Source: CAMYOC01 sp963704875
GTDB taxonomy: Bacteria; Pseudomonadota; Gammaproteobacteria; Steroidobacterales; XN24
Assembly: GCA_963704875.1 (NCBI GenBank)
Contig: CAVPIA010000008.1
Coordinates: forward strand, 1,850,859 to 1,914,858
DNA: 64,000 nt
Reading direction: 5' to 3'
The notes below the pieces were generated by a model, which saw nothing but the letters and a program-made list of their open reading frames with translations, was not told the DNA's origin and made no database searches. Positions 10,033 through 19,731 of this stretch are shown one piece after another. Position numbers and translations under genes: made by a program. Position 1 is the first letter of the stretch; each line of letters starts with the position of its first letter.

Positions 10033-12831
10033 TACGCCGGTTCTAGATCGTACCAGTTCGGCCCGATCTCTACATCGACCTTCAGCGGGACGTCCAACTG
10101 ATAGGCCGATTCCATGGTCTCTCTGACCAGGGCTACCACCGCGTCGCATTCGGCAGGCGGCGCTTCCAGCACCACTTCATCGTGCACCTGCAGCAGCATG
10201 CGGGCCTGATAGCCCTCGCGTACGCAAGCGAGCGTGGAGTCGGTCCATGGCGATCTTCATGATGTCGGCGGCCGTGCCCTGGATGGGTGCGTTGATGGCC
10301 GCGCGCTCGATGGCCTGGCGCTGGTTGTAGGGCAGCCGCGCGTTGCTCAGCTCCGGGAAGAAACGTTTGCGCCCCAGCAGTGTCTCCACGTAGCCCTGTT
10401 CGTTGGCCATGTCGATGGTCTCGTCGATGTAGCCGCGGATGCGCGGATACATGGCGAAATATTGATCCAGGAAGTGCTGCGCTTCCTTGGGTCCCATCTC
10501 GGTGCGGCTGCTGATGCCAAAGGCGCTGGAGCCGTAGACCGTGGCGAAGTTGATCGTCTTGGCCACGCCGCGCTGACTCGCGGTCCACCTCCTCGATGGG
10601 CACGTCAAAGAGCCGCGAGGCGGTGGCCACATGGATGTCCTGGTCGGCGCGGAAGGCCTCGATCAGCGCTGGCTTCCTGGGCCACATGGGCCAGCACGCG
10701 CAGCTCGACCTGGCTGTAGTCGGCGGCGATCAGCAGCCAGCCCTCGGCGGGCACAAAGGCCTTGCGGATCTCGCGGCCCAGGTCGGTGCGGATGGGGATG
10801 TTCTGCAGGTTCGGGTTGCTGCTGCTCATGCGTCCGGTGACCGCGCCGGTCTGGTTGAAGCTGGTGTGCACGCGCCCGGTCTCCGGGTTGACCAGCGCGG
10901 GCAGCGCATCGACATAGGTGCCGCGCAGCTTCTCCAGCTGGCGCTGCTCAAAGATGATCGTCAGCACCTTCTGCTGATCGTCGCTCAATTCGTCGGACTT
11001 GGCGGCCAGCTTCTCCAGCACGCCGACCGCGGTGCTGTAGTTGCCCGACGACGGTCTTCTTGAGGCCCTTGGTCGGGAAACGCCATCTCCTCAAAGAGCA
11101 CCTGGCTCAACTGCTGGGTGCTGCGCAGGTTGAACTCATGGCCGACGATCTCGAAGAGAGCTGTCGGTCAGCTCGACCAGGCGACTGCCCAGGCGTTCGA
11201 CATCTCGGCCAGGAAGTCGACATCGAGCGAGATGCCGGCCATCTCCATGTCGGTCAACACCGGCACCAGCGGCCGCTCGACCTCGTCGTAGAGCGGCCAC
11301 ATGCCCGACTCTTGCAGCCGCGGCATCAGCTTGTCGTAGATCTGCAAGGTGTAGTCGACGTCGGCGCCGCAGTAGGCCCCGGCCCGTTCGATGTCGACCT
11401 TGTCCATGGTGATCTGTTTGCGCCCGCTGCCGATCAGTTCGGTCAACTCGGTCATCTGCACGCCCAGTTCGGCCAATGCCTGCGCCTTCAGGCCCAGCGA
11501 GCGGCTGGACGGATCGAGCAGCCAGGCCATGGTCATGGTGTCGTCGATGTCGCCGGCCACATCCAGACCGTGGCGCAGGCAGACGGTCAGATCGTACTTG
11601 GCGTTGTGGGCCAGCTTGGGCAGATCGGCGTCGGCAAAGAAGGGCTGGAGCGCGGCTCGGGCACGTCTCCCAGGGCAACTGCTCGCCCTCTTCATGGGCG
11701 ACCGGGATGTAGGCGGCCTTGACCGTGCGCCCAGGCAACGCCCAGCCCGACCAACGTGGCCTGCATGGCATCGGTGCTGTCGGTCTCGACGTCAAAGCTG
11801 AGCCGCTCGGCCGATTGCAGGGCATCGACAACCTGGGCCAGCGTGTCCTCGTCCTGGACCATCAGAGTAGTCGTTGGGCGGCGGCGTCGGCTCGTCTGCG
11901 GCACGTCTGCATCGCCGCCGAAGAGCGACATCTGGCCCGCTGGCATCCTGGATCGCCTCGCCGGCGGCGTCGGGCAGTTCCTTGAGCAGGCTGTGAAATT
12001 CCAGCTCGTTGAAGATGGCCAGCGACCTTCTCGCTGTCGTAGTCGCGCACGCGGCAGGCGTCGGCATCGAAGGCCAGATCGAGGTCGGTGACGATGGTCA
12101 TCAGCCGTTCGTTGCGCCGCACATCCGGCTCGGCTTCGATCAGGTTCTGCTGCGTCTTCGGCCCGCTGATCTCATCGACATGGGCGTAGAGATTGTCGAG
12201 GTGCCGTACTGCTTCAGAAACTTGATGGCCGTCTTGTCGCCCACGCCGGGCACGCCCGGAATGTTGTCCGACGAGTCGCCGGTCAGCGCCTTGAGTTGCA
12301 GGAACTGGTCGGGCGTCATCTCATAGCGTTGCTGGATCTCGGCCAGCCCGTAGACCGATGTCTTGGGACTTGGCCCGCCGGAGGTGTAGAGGATCTTGAC
12401 GCGGTCGTCGACCAACTGGAACATGTCGCGGTCGCCGGTCAGGATCAGCACATCGACATCCTGCTCGGCGGCGCGTTTGGCCAGCGTGCCCAGCACATCA
12501 TCGGCCTCGTAGTCGGGATAGGTGATGATGGGAATGTTGAGCGCGGTCAGCACTTCCTGGATGCGCTCGATCTGGCTGCGCATGTCGTCGGGCATGTGTT
12601 CGCGCGTCGCCTTGTACTCCTCGAACTCGGCGTGTCGCCAGGTGTCGCCCAGGTCGAAGGCCACGGCCACGTATTCGGGCTGGTACTCCTTGAGCACGCT
12701 GAAGAGCTTGCGCGTGAAAGCCGAAGACCGCCGCTGGTCAGCTCGCCCTCGCGGGTCGAGAGCGGCGTCTTCATGCCAAAATAGGCCCGATAGGCCTGCG
12801 AGTGGCCGTCGATCAGTAGTAGTGTTGACAT
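10032..12831 (-). CDS. polA: DNA polymerase I (heavily frameshifted)
   Basis: Repair and Okazaki-fragment polymerase. The start MSTLLLIDGHSQAYRA is at 12831. The 5'-3' exonuclease domain follows (YEADDVLGTLA, LTGDRDMFQLV, GVPGVGDKTA). Next is a 3'-5' exonuclease domain that keeps the D-x-E motif (LSFDVETDSTDA) and LAHNAKYDL, so proofreading is probably active. The polymerase domain has motif A DYSQVELR, the O-helix region with INFATVYG, and motif C LQVHDEVVLE, ending NWYDLEPA. Total length about 930 residues. The frame is broken at about seven places (near 12710, 12170, 12010, 11940, 11720, 11160 and 10580-10670). At the first, extra G and C bases account for the jump into VFGFTRKLFSVLKEYQ. 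Confidence 0.92.
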
Positions 12832-12873
12832 GGTTGTCCGATCAGGAAGAGAACAGTTGCAGGAACAGGGTAT

Positions 12874-13013
12874 TTTGCCACAGATAGACACAGATATGCA
12901 CAGATGAGATCACAGATAGATCAGGATTGGAGCAGGATTCTCTAGTGAAGAACCCAGCTCTTCTTGCTCTATCTGTGACTCATCTGCGCTTATCTGTGTC
13001 CATCTGTGGCAAA
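12874..13013. repeat. 46-base-arm hairpin built from cacagat words
   Basis: The left arm 12874-12919 and right arm 12969-13013 are almost perfect reverse complements (about 42 of 46 positions). Each arm repeats cacagat four times with variable spacers (tttgccacagat.gacacagat...). The loop is about 49 bases. It lies between polA and the small gene at 13022, both on the minus strand. Confidence 0.9.
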
Positions 13014-13021
13014 TGCTTGTT

Positions 13022-13240
13022 TTAGCCTACTCGATGGTCAGCATCGCCTTGTTCAACGAGTTCGCGCACCTGGGGAATTTTGACCACGGAACGCAGCGTG
13101 CGCAGTGTCCTGCCCGCGTCCAGACGACAACGACCGCTGGGCATTTCGAGGATGTAGTTGTTGCTTGAGTGATTGACAAGCAGGATCACATCGTCGGGGT
13201 TTTCCTGCCAGGTGTTGCCGTTGTACTGTTGCTTTGCCAT
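13022..13240 (-). CDS. Small hypothetical protein, 72 residues
   Basis: Starts MAKQQYNGNTWQENPDD with AAGGA 7 bases before the ATG at 13240; an upstream in-frame ATG at 13267 has no such site. It contains a compact block, VILLVNHSSNNYILEMPSG, followed by a basic R-rich stretch. The C-terminus reads EQGDADHRVG in this frame, but another frame gives NKAMLTIE then stop at almost the same place, so the last dozen residues are uncertain. No family recognised. It is followed by the polA-side hairpin. Confidence 0.5.
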   Translation of the reverse strand: MAKQQYNGNTWQENPDDVILLVNHSSNNYILEMPSGRCRLDAGRTLRTLRSVVKIPQVRELVEQGDADHRVG

Positions 13241-13493
13241 CGTGCGTTCCTTGGTTGGTTGGGACATCGTATCCGGCAGACGAAATGGAAGCTCGATGCC
13301 TCAGGTGTGCCGGTTGTAGGTTCCCCAAAACGCCATTGAAAAAGATCAATTGCCCGCGACCCTGAAAAACGCCCGGCTTATCCGATCCCTTTCTACTTAA
13401 ATTGCATGGGGTATTCTACAGTCCGCCCAATCATTTGACAAGAAAACGGCGTTGAGGATGGCGTGGGGCGTTATGCACAGTACATGAACATGC

Positions 13494-13922
13494 CTATCCG
13501 TTTGTTCCGCCAGAATGGTATGCAGCAAGGAACTCGTGTGGAAGGCGTACCGGCAATTGAGATGAAGCAAAATCTCGAATATTGCGAGTGATGATGGCGT
13601 CAATGTCTGCCAGCACGGCTGCCTCATGAAGTACGGCATCTTCATAGTCATCGAGCGAGGAATCCAGTGCTGAGGTGAGGACGGCGCGATTGACTTCAGC
13701 GATTTCACATATCTTCAACAGATCACGAATGGCATCAAGAGCGCTGCGCGCATCTCTTGCCTTTTCCAAAAGATAGGAAATGGTTGTCACTGTGGTCGCA
13801 CACAAGTAGCCTTGGATATCCTTCCGCTCGATCAACTCGATCAACTCGGCGCCATCGCCAACAAATGGTTCGCGGGCGAGAAGAACATCGAGTACGACAT
13901 TGGTATCAAGAAGCACTTTCAC
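13494..13922 (-). CDS. PIN-domain toxin (VapC-like ribonuclease)
   Basis: 142 residues, a typical PIN_3-type length. The first acidic site is in MKVLLDTNVVLDVLL (Asp6). Others are in the LDDYEDAV segment and DAIITRNIRDF near the C-terminus, as expected for a metal-dependent RNase fold. It starts at GTG 13922, which overlaps the TGA of the upstream antitoxin gene by four bases (GTGA), so the two are translationally coupled. Known role of the family: sequence-specific RNA cleavage, restrained by the cognate antitoxin. The target RNA cannot be told from the sequence. Confidence 0.85.
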   Translation of the reverse strand: MKVLLDTNVVLDVLLAREPFVGDGAELIELIERKDIQGYLCATTVTTISYLLEKARDARSALDAIRDLLKICEIAEVNRAVLTSALDSSLDDYEDAVLHEAAVLADIDAIITRNIRDFASSQLPVRLPHEFLAAYHSGGTNG

Positions 13923-14172
13923 AGATACTTCTCCTCTAAATGTCGGTAGTAATCGTCTTCGTCAATATCTGCATCCTTGAACCTGCCAACCAGGGATCTC
14001 GTGATCGGCGGCAGAGACTCGACGTTCATGTCAGCTGCTCTTTTTCTCCGCCAAGAGATAACCGAAATATTCTGACACCATTTTCGACAATGAGGTCTCA
14101 TTGTGCACGCGCGTATTCCTTTGCGTTCTGAATCAGTTGCTTGTCCAATCGAAGGGTCAATTTTGTGTGCAT
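13919..14172 (-). CDS. DUF6364-type antitoxin (two frameshifts)
   Basis: Read across three frames the protein begins MHTKLTLRLDKQLIQNAKEY, continues HNETSLSKMVSEYFGYLLAE, and ends LPPITRSLVGRFKDADIDED...LEEKYL. The N-terminus matches the ribbon-helix-helix-like start of DUF6364 antitoxins, and the C-terminal TRSL.G....ADIDE block is typical of partners of PIN toxins. The start at 14172 has GGAAGG 5-6 bases upstream. Frameshifts lie near 14100 and 14035. It forms an operon with the PIN gene (4-base overlap). Family members bind DNA and the toxin and usually repress their own promoter. Confidence 0.75.
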
Positions 14173-14212
14173 AGCTGCCTTCCATTGTAGTCTGTTCGAG
14201 TATTCCTGAAGT

Positions 14213-14238
14213 TTGCACGTGCAATTTTTGTAAAATTG
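14213..14238. promoter_or_regulatory. Adjacent palindromes upstream of the toxin-antitoxin pair (possible operator)
   Basis: A perfect 12-bp palindrome, ttgcacgtgcaa (14213-14224), is followed by caatttt-tgt-aaaattg (14222-14238). They lie about 40-65 bases upstream of the antitoxin start and just after the stop of the upstream gene. Ribbon-helix-helix antitoxins bind such sites, so autoregulation is a reasonable inference. No footprint evidence exists here. Confidence 0.45.
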
Positions 14239-14242
14239 TACG

Positions 14243-16327
14243 TCATCTGGGCTGAACTGTCAACCGATTGACCTTTTGGCCTACTCGTTGGCTTCCTGGT
14301 TCTTCCACGGACATGCGGAAGTCGATTGCCTGCGGTACCGGGAACTCACGGCGCACACGTGCCCGCAGCGTGTCATCGACCGGCCGGCCTTCCTCGGCGC
14401 TCAGCCGCTGCTCGTGGAACTCGAACCAGAGCTGCGACAGCGAGCGCTCGCCCTCGCGCAGGTCGGCGACGATGGGCGGATCGGCGAAGATTGTCTCGAC
14501 GCGGCCGAAGTCGCCGACGGCCAGCGCAGCCTGGGCTTCGAGCAGGCGGATGCGCCCGGCGTTGCGCACCGGTTCGGGCAGGTCGGCCAGCAGCGACAGC
14601 CATGTCTTCGGATCGTCCGGCCTGGATCAGCGCGGCGCCACACTCGGCGGCCAACGGCAGAAGCGATGGCCGTTGGCGACAGGCGGCGACGTAGCCGTCG
14701 GCGGCGGCATCAAGATCGCCTTGAAGTTGGTCAAGCAGGGCGAGATTGCGTCTGGCCCAGGGCGTTGGCTGAAGCTCGATCGACTGTATCCCAGGCGATG
14801 CGAGCGCCCTCGACGTCATCGATGGCGTAGCGCATCACGCCCAGATGATACCAGGCCGCCCAGTTTTGGCTGCGCCCGTCCGCCATGGACTGCTCAAGCA
14901 GGTCACGCCACTCGTCCTGGACCATGTAGCCCAGAGGCTCGACCTCGGGGTCAAGCTCGGGGAAAGCGCCGTCGCGCAGCAGGGCCAGCCAGGGCGCTTG
15001 CTCGTCGTCCAGGTCCTCTTCCGAAAAGAGCATGCTCGTCGCGGCGGATACCGGCAGACCGCTTGCTTGGCGAGCGAATCTGCTCCAGCGCGCCCCAGCC
15101 GGAACCGGTCTGGAAGATCTCGACTGGCGCATTGTCGGCCCAGGCAGCGCCGGCCTGGTGCTCGGCCTCCAGCTCGGCTTCCGAGATCAGCGCGTCCAGC
15201 GGCTCTCGGACGGCGGCCTGTGCGGCGGCCCAGTCTTCGCCGTGGACGGCATCGGCGTCCGCCTCCATCAGACCGTAGGCTTCGAGCCAGGTCCACGTTG
15301 TCTGCGGCGGCATGCGCAGGTGCTCGGTCTGGGTGCGGGCCAGGCCGGCCTGGATCTCCAGATAGGTCACGCCTCGGCTGCGAGAGGAAGGTCTGCCAGG
15401 TGCGTCCGCCGGAACCCATGCCCCACAGGAAGAGCTTGCGGCCCTGAAGCCGGGGCGTCGACGCCTGGATCAGCCCCTTGCCCTGGCCGTCCAGCGCCGT
15501 GATCCAGTGGCGTTCGCCGTCCGGGATGTGGAAGAAGAAGTCGGCGGCACGGGTCACGTTGGTGGTGTAGGAGACATCGGTGCCGTCGACTTCGGGAATC
15601 GGCGCCACGTAGAGGCTGCCGGCCTGATAGCCGAAGCTGTAGGCCGAGGTGGCCGGCGCAATGACGCGCGTCTCCGGCGATTCGGGCGCGGCCATGTTGG
15701 ACCACCAGTACATGGGCGTCTCTTCGATCATGCGGGTTTGAGATGCGCACACGCACAAAGAGCACGGGCGAGCCGTCGGGCAGATAGGCGTCGATCTGGA
15801 AGGGGGTGCGGCGAATGCGCTCCCATTCGTACAGTCGCAGCACCGGCGTGCCGTCGGTCGCGTTCGGCGCGGGCGGCGAAGAGCGGCGAGCAGGTGAAGG
15901 GGCAGTGGCCGATGGTGCCGATGTTCCACTCCACGCCGCCGCTGAACCAGGCGTTGCGGATGGCCAGGTTGGCGGGCTGGAAGACCGGGTTGACGCTGAG
16001 CAGTTCCCGCTCGCTGGGCTTGTGATAGAGCGACCAGAGCCGGCCGCCCATTTCGAGCAGAAAGGTGGCGCGCAGCGTCTCGTTCTCCAGCACGGCCACG
16101 CGGAAGTCGCGCGGATCTGCGCTCCCGGTCGTAGCGATCTTGCATGGTGTAGGGCAGCGGCGTGTCGACGCGGCCGTAGGCCATGTTGGCGACCATGTCG
16201 TCAGGCACGCCGGGCGCTTCGGTGATGCCGTGGACGTCGCGTGCCGGTCGCAGGGGCGGAAGCGGGTTCTGCGGTCCGAGATCGGCCGCCGGGCATGGTC
16301 CAGGTTTCAATGTCGTAGTTCGCTCAT
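14243..16327 (-). CDS. DUF5107 domain protein with TPR C-terminus (frameshifted)
   Basis: The start at 16327 reads MSELRH then shifts frame. The DUF5107 core is unmistakable in pieces: ENETLRATFLLEMGGRLWSL, NPVFQPANLAIRNAWFSGGV, EWNIGTIGHCPFTCSPLFAA, YWWSNMAAPESPETRVIAP, and LFLWGMGSGGRTWQ. The C-terminal half is helical repeat sequence (WAAWYHLGVMRYAIDD) ending LRARVRREFPVPQAIDFRM. DUF5107 is common in soil and Chloroflexota genomes; its beta-rich core resembles aldose-epimerase-like carbohydrate-binding folds and it often sits in carbohydrate loci. The reaction is not established to my knowledge. Frame breaks lie near 16300, 16110, 15870, 15735, 15370, 15060 and 14620-14800. Its neighbours (Gfo/Idh oxidoreductase, enolase-superfamily dehydratase) support a sugar-processing role. 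Confidence 0.85.
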
Positions 16328-16448
16328 TGGAGTGTCCTTGTTTGGTGGAGCCAAATATGATGAATGGTTGATTCCTTGTTTTGGGTTGACATCGCTACGA
16401 GATCAGTCGGGTCTTGGCCTTCTGCCTGAGATTGAGAGAGTGGGAGAT

Positions 16449-16775
16449 TCAGCAGTTCACGATTTGGTGAAAAGCGAGATTCTTCGCTGGTCGCTTGCCA
16501 GAGTGACGTGTTCGGAAATGCCCGCTTCTAATGAGCAAGCCCCTTTTCACGGCGATAGATACTCTGTCACCCTGAGCGGGCGTACCCTAAAACGCCGCGA
16601 TCCTGAGTCACCAGCGAAGGGTCTCGATATCGTAAGCCGAGATTCCTCGCTGGCGTGTAGGCGCTGCGGAAGTGCTGCCGCAAACACGCTCGGAATGACA
16701 GTAGCACGTTCATTCCAGTTAGAGCGCCGGGTATCCGCCGAGGAACACTCAGAATGACAAATCGTGAAGTACTGA
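16449..16775 (+). mobile_element. MITE-like element, copy 1 (327 bp)
   Basis: The ends are inverted repeats: tcagcagttcacgatttg at 16449-16466 and caaatcgtgaagtactga at 16758-16775 (16 of 18 pair). A three-base direct repeat, gat, flanks both sides (16446-16448 and 16776-16778), as expected of a target-site duplication. It has the same length and about 85 percent the same sequence by eye as the copy at 25204-25530. It has no coding capacity. Internal words gattcttcgctgg / ccagcgaagg / gattcctcgctgg form further inverted repeats. Confidence 0.85.
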
Positions 16776-16815
16776 GATTGAGAGATTGCAAGCCTGCCTG
16801 CAATCTCTCAATCTC
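16774..16815. repeat. Perfect 17-bp-stem hairpin
   Basis: gagattgagagattgca (16774-16790), 8-base loop, then its exact reverse complement (16799-16815). A further ctcaatctcag at 16837-16847 pairs with ctgagattgag at 16426-16436 on the other side of the MITE. Confidence 0.85.
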
Positions 16816-16880
16816 TGGCCGAGAAGGCCAAAACCGCTCAATCTCAGAAATGCATGATCGCGTAGAAGTCTGAATCTCGA

Positions 16881-17387
16881 TCATCGACCTATCGCGTATC
16901 TCGAAGACCAACACCTGCCCCGCCCAGCCGTCGGTGACGACCTGTTCCTTTCGGTAGTTGCCGTTCGTGTACGCGCCGATGACCTCTTGCCAGAAAATCT
17001 TGGCGGGATCATTCTTGTCGTATTGGCCTACTTCCCATTGGCCGGGAAATAGGTCAAAAACCTGCCAGGCAACAAGCTTGCCGATGCCTTTTCTTCGATA
17101 CTTGCGCATGACGAAAAATTCCGAGATCGATCGGGCGCTTGCGGCTGTCCAGCACGCGGCAGTAGTCGCTGACCAGCACGAAGCCGGCAAGATTGTCATC
17201 GACTTTGATAAAGAAAGGATATCGGGCATCTTCCGTCCAGTAGAGGTCAAGATAGGTGTATCCGTAGAGACCGTGTTGATTGACATCGGCCTGATCGTAT
17301 TCACTGAAGTCATAGATGTACAACTCGCAGAAGCCTGCGCAGAACCGACTTCTCCGCTTCGTCCACCCCGACTAGCTGTATGTTCAT
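16881..17387 (-). CDS. GNAT family N-acetyltransferase (frameshifted)
   Basis: The start MNIQLVGVDEAEKSVLRRL at 17387 continues, after a shift, as YIYDFSEYDQADVNQHG, then FIKVDDNLAGFVLVSDY. The acetyl-CoA loop is in VMRKYRRKGIGKLVAWQVFD (R/Q-x-x-G-x-G/A type), followed by FPGQWEVGQYDKNDPAKIFW and ending near VLVFEIR. This combination resembles uncharacterised GNATs annotated as predicted acetyltransferases. Frame breaks lie near 17320 and 17130. The true stop is uncertain (16881 or 16889), because the uncorrected frame runs on into the repeat region. The substrate is unknown. Confidence 0.8.
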
Positions 17388-17441
17388 GCGGCGTCTCGCG
17401 GTTTACGTGTCACAGTGTGGGTTGTTGACGGTTCCCGACGT

Positions 17442-18414
17442 TCATAGGGCGAGCAGGTCACCGCCGTTTTGCACAGATCGTTTGATGGCATCATAGAGCA
17501 CCATGGTTTGGAGCGATGTCTCCAGATTCTCCAATGGCGCCTCTCCTTGCCGCACGGTGTCTGCGAAGACCTTCAACTCTTCCAACATGCCGGTGTTGTA
17601 GCCGGAATCGCCGCTGGCCAGGCATGTGGAGGACTCGAACCATTCCGACGGCTGGCCCGCTTGCTGTATGCGCCAGGTGGTGCTGTTGTGGATAGAGATT
17701 GAGTGCCCGCCGGCTACCGTGATCTCCGTCTCCTCGGCCGGGAACGCGAACGAGCGATGATCGCTGAATGTGAGTGTCCCCACGACGCCGTTGGCCATTT
17801 TCAACGTGATGGCGAAGCTATCCCAGCCCTTGGAGAAGGCTGCGACTTTTTCCGCCGGTCCGAACAGCCAGGTGACCAGATCGATGGCGTGAATGCCGAA
17901 ATCGAGCAGCACCGTCTCCTTGGGATTTGGTCTCCAGGTCGAACTTGCCCACATACGATCCACACTGAAGCATGCCCGATCCGAGGACCGGAAACTCGGC
18001 GAGCCATTGCTTGGCCCGCTTGTAGCAGGCGGCATAGCGCTTCTTGAAGCCGGTCATGCAGAATGACTGATTGGCCACTGCAAGCCGAATCAACTCTTCG
18101 AGTTGGGCAGCGTTGGATGACGGTGGTTTCTCTGTGTAGATCGGGATGTTGCGCTCGATGCAGAATTTGGCCGCTTCATAATGCAGTTCCGGTCCCACAC
18201 AGGCAATGACTGCGTCCGGTTCTTCACGCTCGATCATCTCGCGCCGGTCAGTGTAGGGCGAACCGCCGTAGAGCGCACATTTTTCCTCGGCATGGTCGAG
18301 ATGTCGGGCGGCTACGCCCGCTGTTTTCATCCCGGCGAGGCTCAAATAGGGGTAGATGCGGTTTGTCGAGAGCGTGCCCGTACCGATGAGCGCTGTCTTG
18401 AGGATCTTTTCCAT
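17442..18414 (-). CDS. Gfo/Idh/MocA family oxidoreductase (one frameshift)
   Basis: NAD(P)-dependent sugar or sugar-derivative dehydrogenase by family. The N-terminal Rossmann motif is TALIGTGTLSTNRIYPYLSL, and the family E-K-P motif is IYTEKPPSSN. The C-terminal alpha/beta domain contains LLDFGIHAIDLVTWLFGPAE, with the usual D-x-G-x-H-x-x-D pattern whose His is normally catalytic. About 323 residues. The start is ATG 18414 (MEKILKTALIG). An upstream TTG at 18438 is possible. The frame breaks near 17930. It lies 85 bases after the enolase-superfamily gene on the same strand, so the two probably act in one sugar catabolic route. The exact substrate is unknown. Confidence 0.88.
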
Positions 18415-18498
18415 ATTCACTTTCGTTTCTTGGATCAATTGGTGAGTTCACTGCAAGAACCATTGGTATGCGTAGTAGAGACGAAAAATCTCGCATCT

Positions 18499-19600
18499 TT
18501 ACTCGGGAATCTCTATTCCACGCCGACCGAATGCTGACTTCACCCAATCCCAGTCTACTTCGAATCCGAGCCCGGGGCTGATCCCAGGGATGGGCATATC
18601 CGTCGCTGTCGATTTCGGTGGAGGCGTCGCGGATGCCCGGCGGGCTGTAGTAGGTCTCCGGAACCAGGCGCTCGAAGTACTTGGAGTTGTAGATGGCACA
18701 CGCCGCGTGCAGGTGCGAAATGGCGCCGCCGTGGATGGCGCACATGATGCCGAAGCCCTCGCAGATGTGGGCGGTCTTCATCACGCCGGTCAGCCCGCCT
18801 TTGTAGGCGATCCAGTGGGCCGGTTAGGATGATGTCCGCCGCGCCGGCCTGGATCTGCGCCAGGGCATCCCATGGCCCGCCGTGGGTCGCCTCGGCCACG
18901 GCCAGCGGAATGTCGAGTTCGGCAGCCAGCCGCGCCAGCACTGTCATGTTGAAGTGGTCCATCGGCTCTTCGTACCAGTAGTAGTCTGGCTTCTTCCAGT
19001 TGCCGCCCAAACCAGACGGCATCCTCGTAGAGGTTGAACATACTCGAGGCATCGTACATCAGCACGATGTCGTCACCCACGTTCTGGCGCAGGGCGCGGC
19101 AGAGCTGGGCATCCTCCTGCAGCCGTCCCCAGGCGTGCAGCTTGATGGCCTTGTAGCCCTTGTCCAGGCAGACGTCGGCCAGGGCCATGATACTCGTTCG
19201 AGGGAATCGAGGGTGACGGTGCTGGCATAGGCCGGGATTTTGTCGCGCATGCCGCCCAGCAGTTTGTAGACCGGCGCGTTGCTGACTTTGCCGAAGAGAT
19301 CCCACAGCGCGCAGTCCACCGGGCCGATGGCCAGGCCCAGGTTGGACGTGCGCAGATTACGCCAGAACTTCTGCCAGATGCGCTCCCGGTCCAGCGGGTC
19401 TTCGCCGATGAGTTGGTACTTGATCTCGTCGACGTTGGCTCCGGCGCTGTAGGTGGAAATACCCTCGATGCCCTCGTCGGTGAGGATGCGCATCAGCGCC
19501 GTCCTGGCCAGTGGCGCCGGACGGGCATGATCTCGTCGCGCCAGTGATAGGGTCCGCGTTCCCATTCGATGTGATGGATTTTGACGTCTGTGATCTTCAT
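18499..19600 (-). CDS. Mandelate racemase/muconate lactonizing enzyme family protein (frameshifted)
   Basis: Enolase-superfamily enzyme of about 365 residues, probably a sugar-acid dehydratase. It starts MKITDVKIHHIEWERGPYHW at 19600. Barrel motifs in order are: GYKAIKLHAWG (the K-x-H type second-strand motif), DIVLMYDASSMF (metal Asp), YYWYEEPMDHFN (metal Glu), LAVAEATHG, AADIILTGP, and a late EGFGIMCAIHGG region with the expected catalytic His. It ends AFGRRGIEIPE at 18499. Frame breaks lie near 19510, 19195, 19010, 18830 and 18600. Neighbouring oxidoreductase and DUF5107 genes support a sugar-acid role, but the specificity cannot be assigned from sequence. Confidence 0.85.
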
Positions 19601-19633
19601 GGCTGTCTCCTGCTGGGTGTGATGTTGCGCTCA

Positions 19634-19731
19634 AATTCACCGCGGATATGCCGGGATTTACCGGATTGCCGCTGATTTTCCTGAAAAGGATCCGCGGTGA
19701 TCCGCTCTATCCGTTTAATCCGCGGTGAATT
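19634..19731. repeat. Intergenic inverted repeat, cggat-word family
   Basis: aattcaccgcggat near 19635 pairs with atccgcggtgaatt ending at 19731, and the interior reiterates cggat/atccg. It lies between two minus-strand genes and overlaps the 3' end of the GNAT frame at 19707. Confidence 0.7.

Larger units (their letters stand above)
16328..16880. other. Non-coding spacer filled by a nested repeat
   Basis: This 550-base stretch has no gene. It contains a 327-bp MITE-like element (16449-16775) flanked by ctgagattgag words that pair with each other across the element, and a perfect 17-bp hairpin immediately after it. Confidence 0.7.

Noticed and set aside
10032..12831. Programmed frameshifting or intein in polA
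   Set aside because: There are about seven breaks at unrelated sequences and neighbouring genes are equally broken, so error is the simpler explanation.
14268..15278. A 336-codon plus-strand frame opposite the DUF5107 gene
   Set aside because: Arg/Ser/Pro-rich shadow typical of the antisense strand of a GC-rich gene; DUF5107 sequence is clear on the minus strand.
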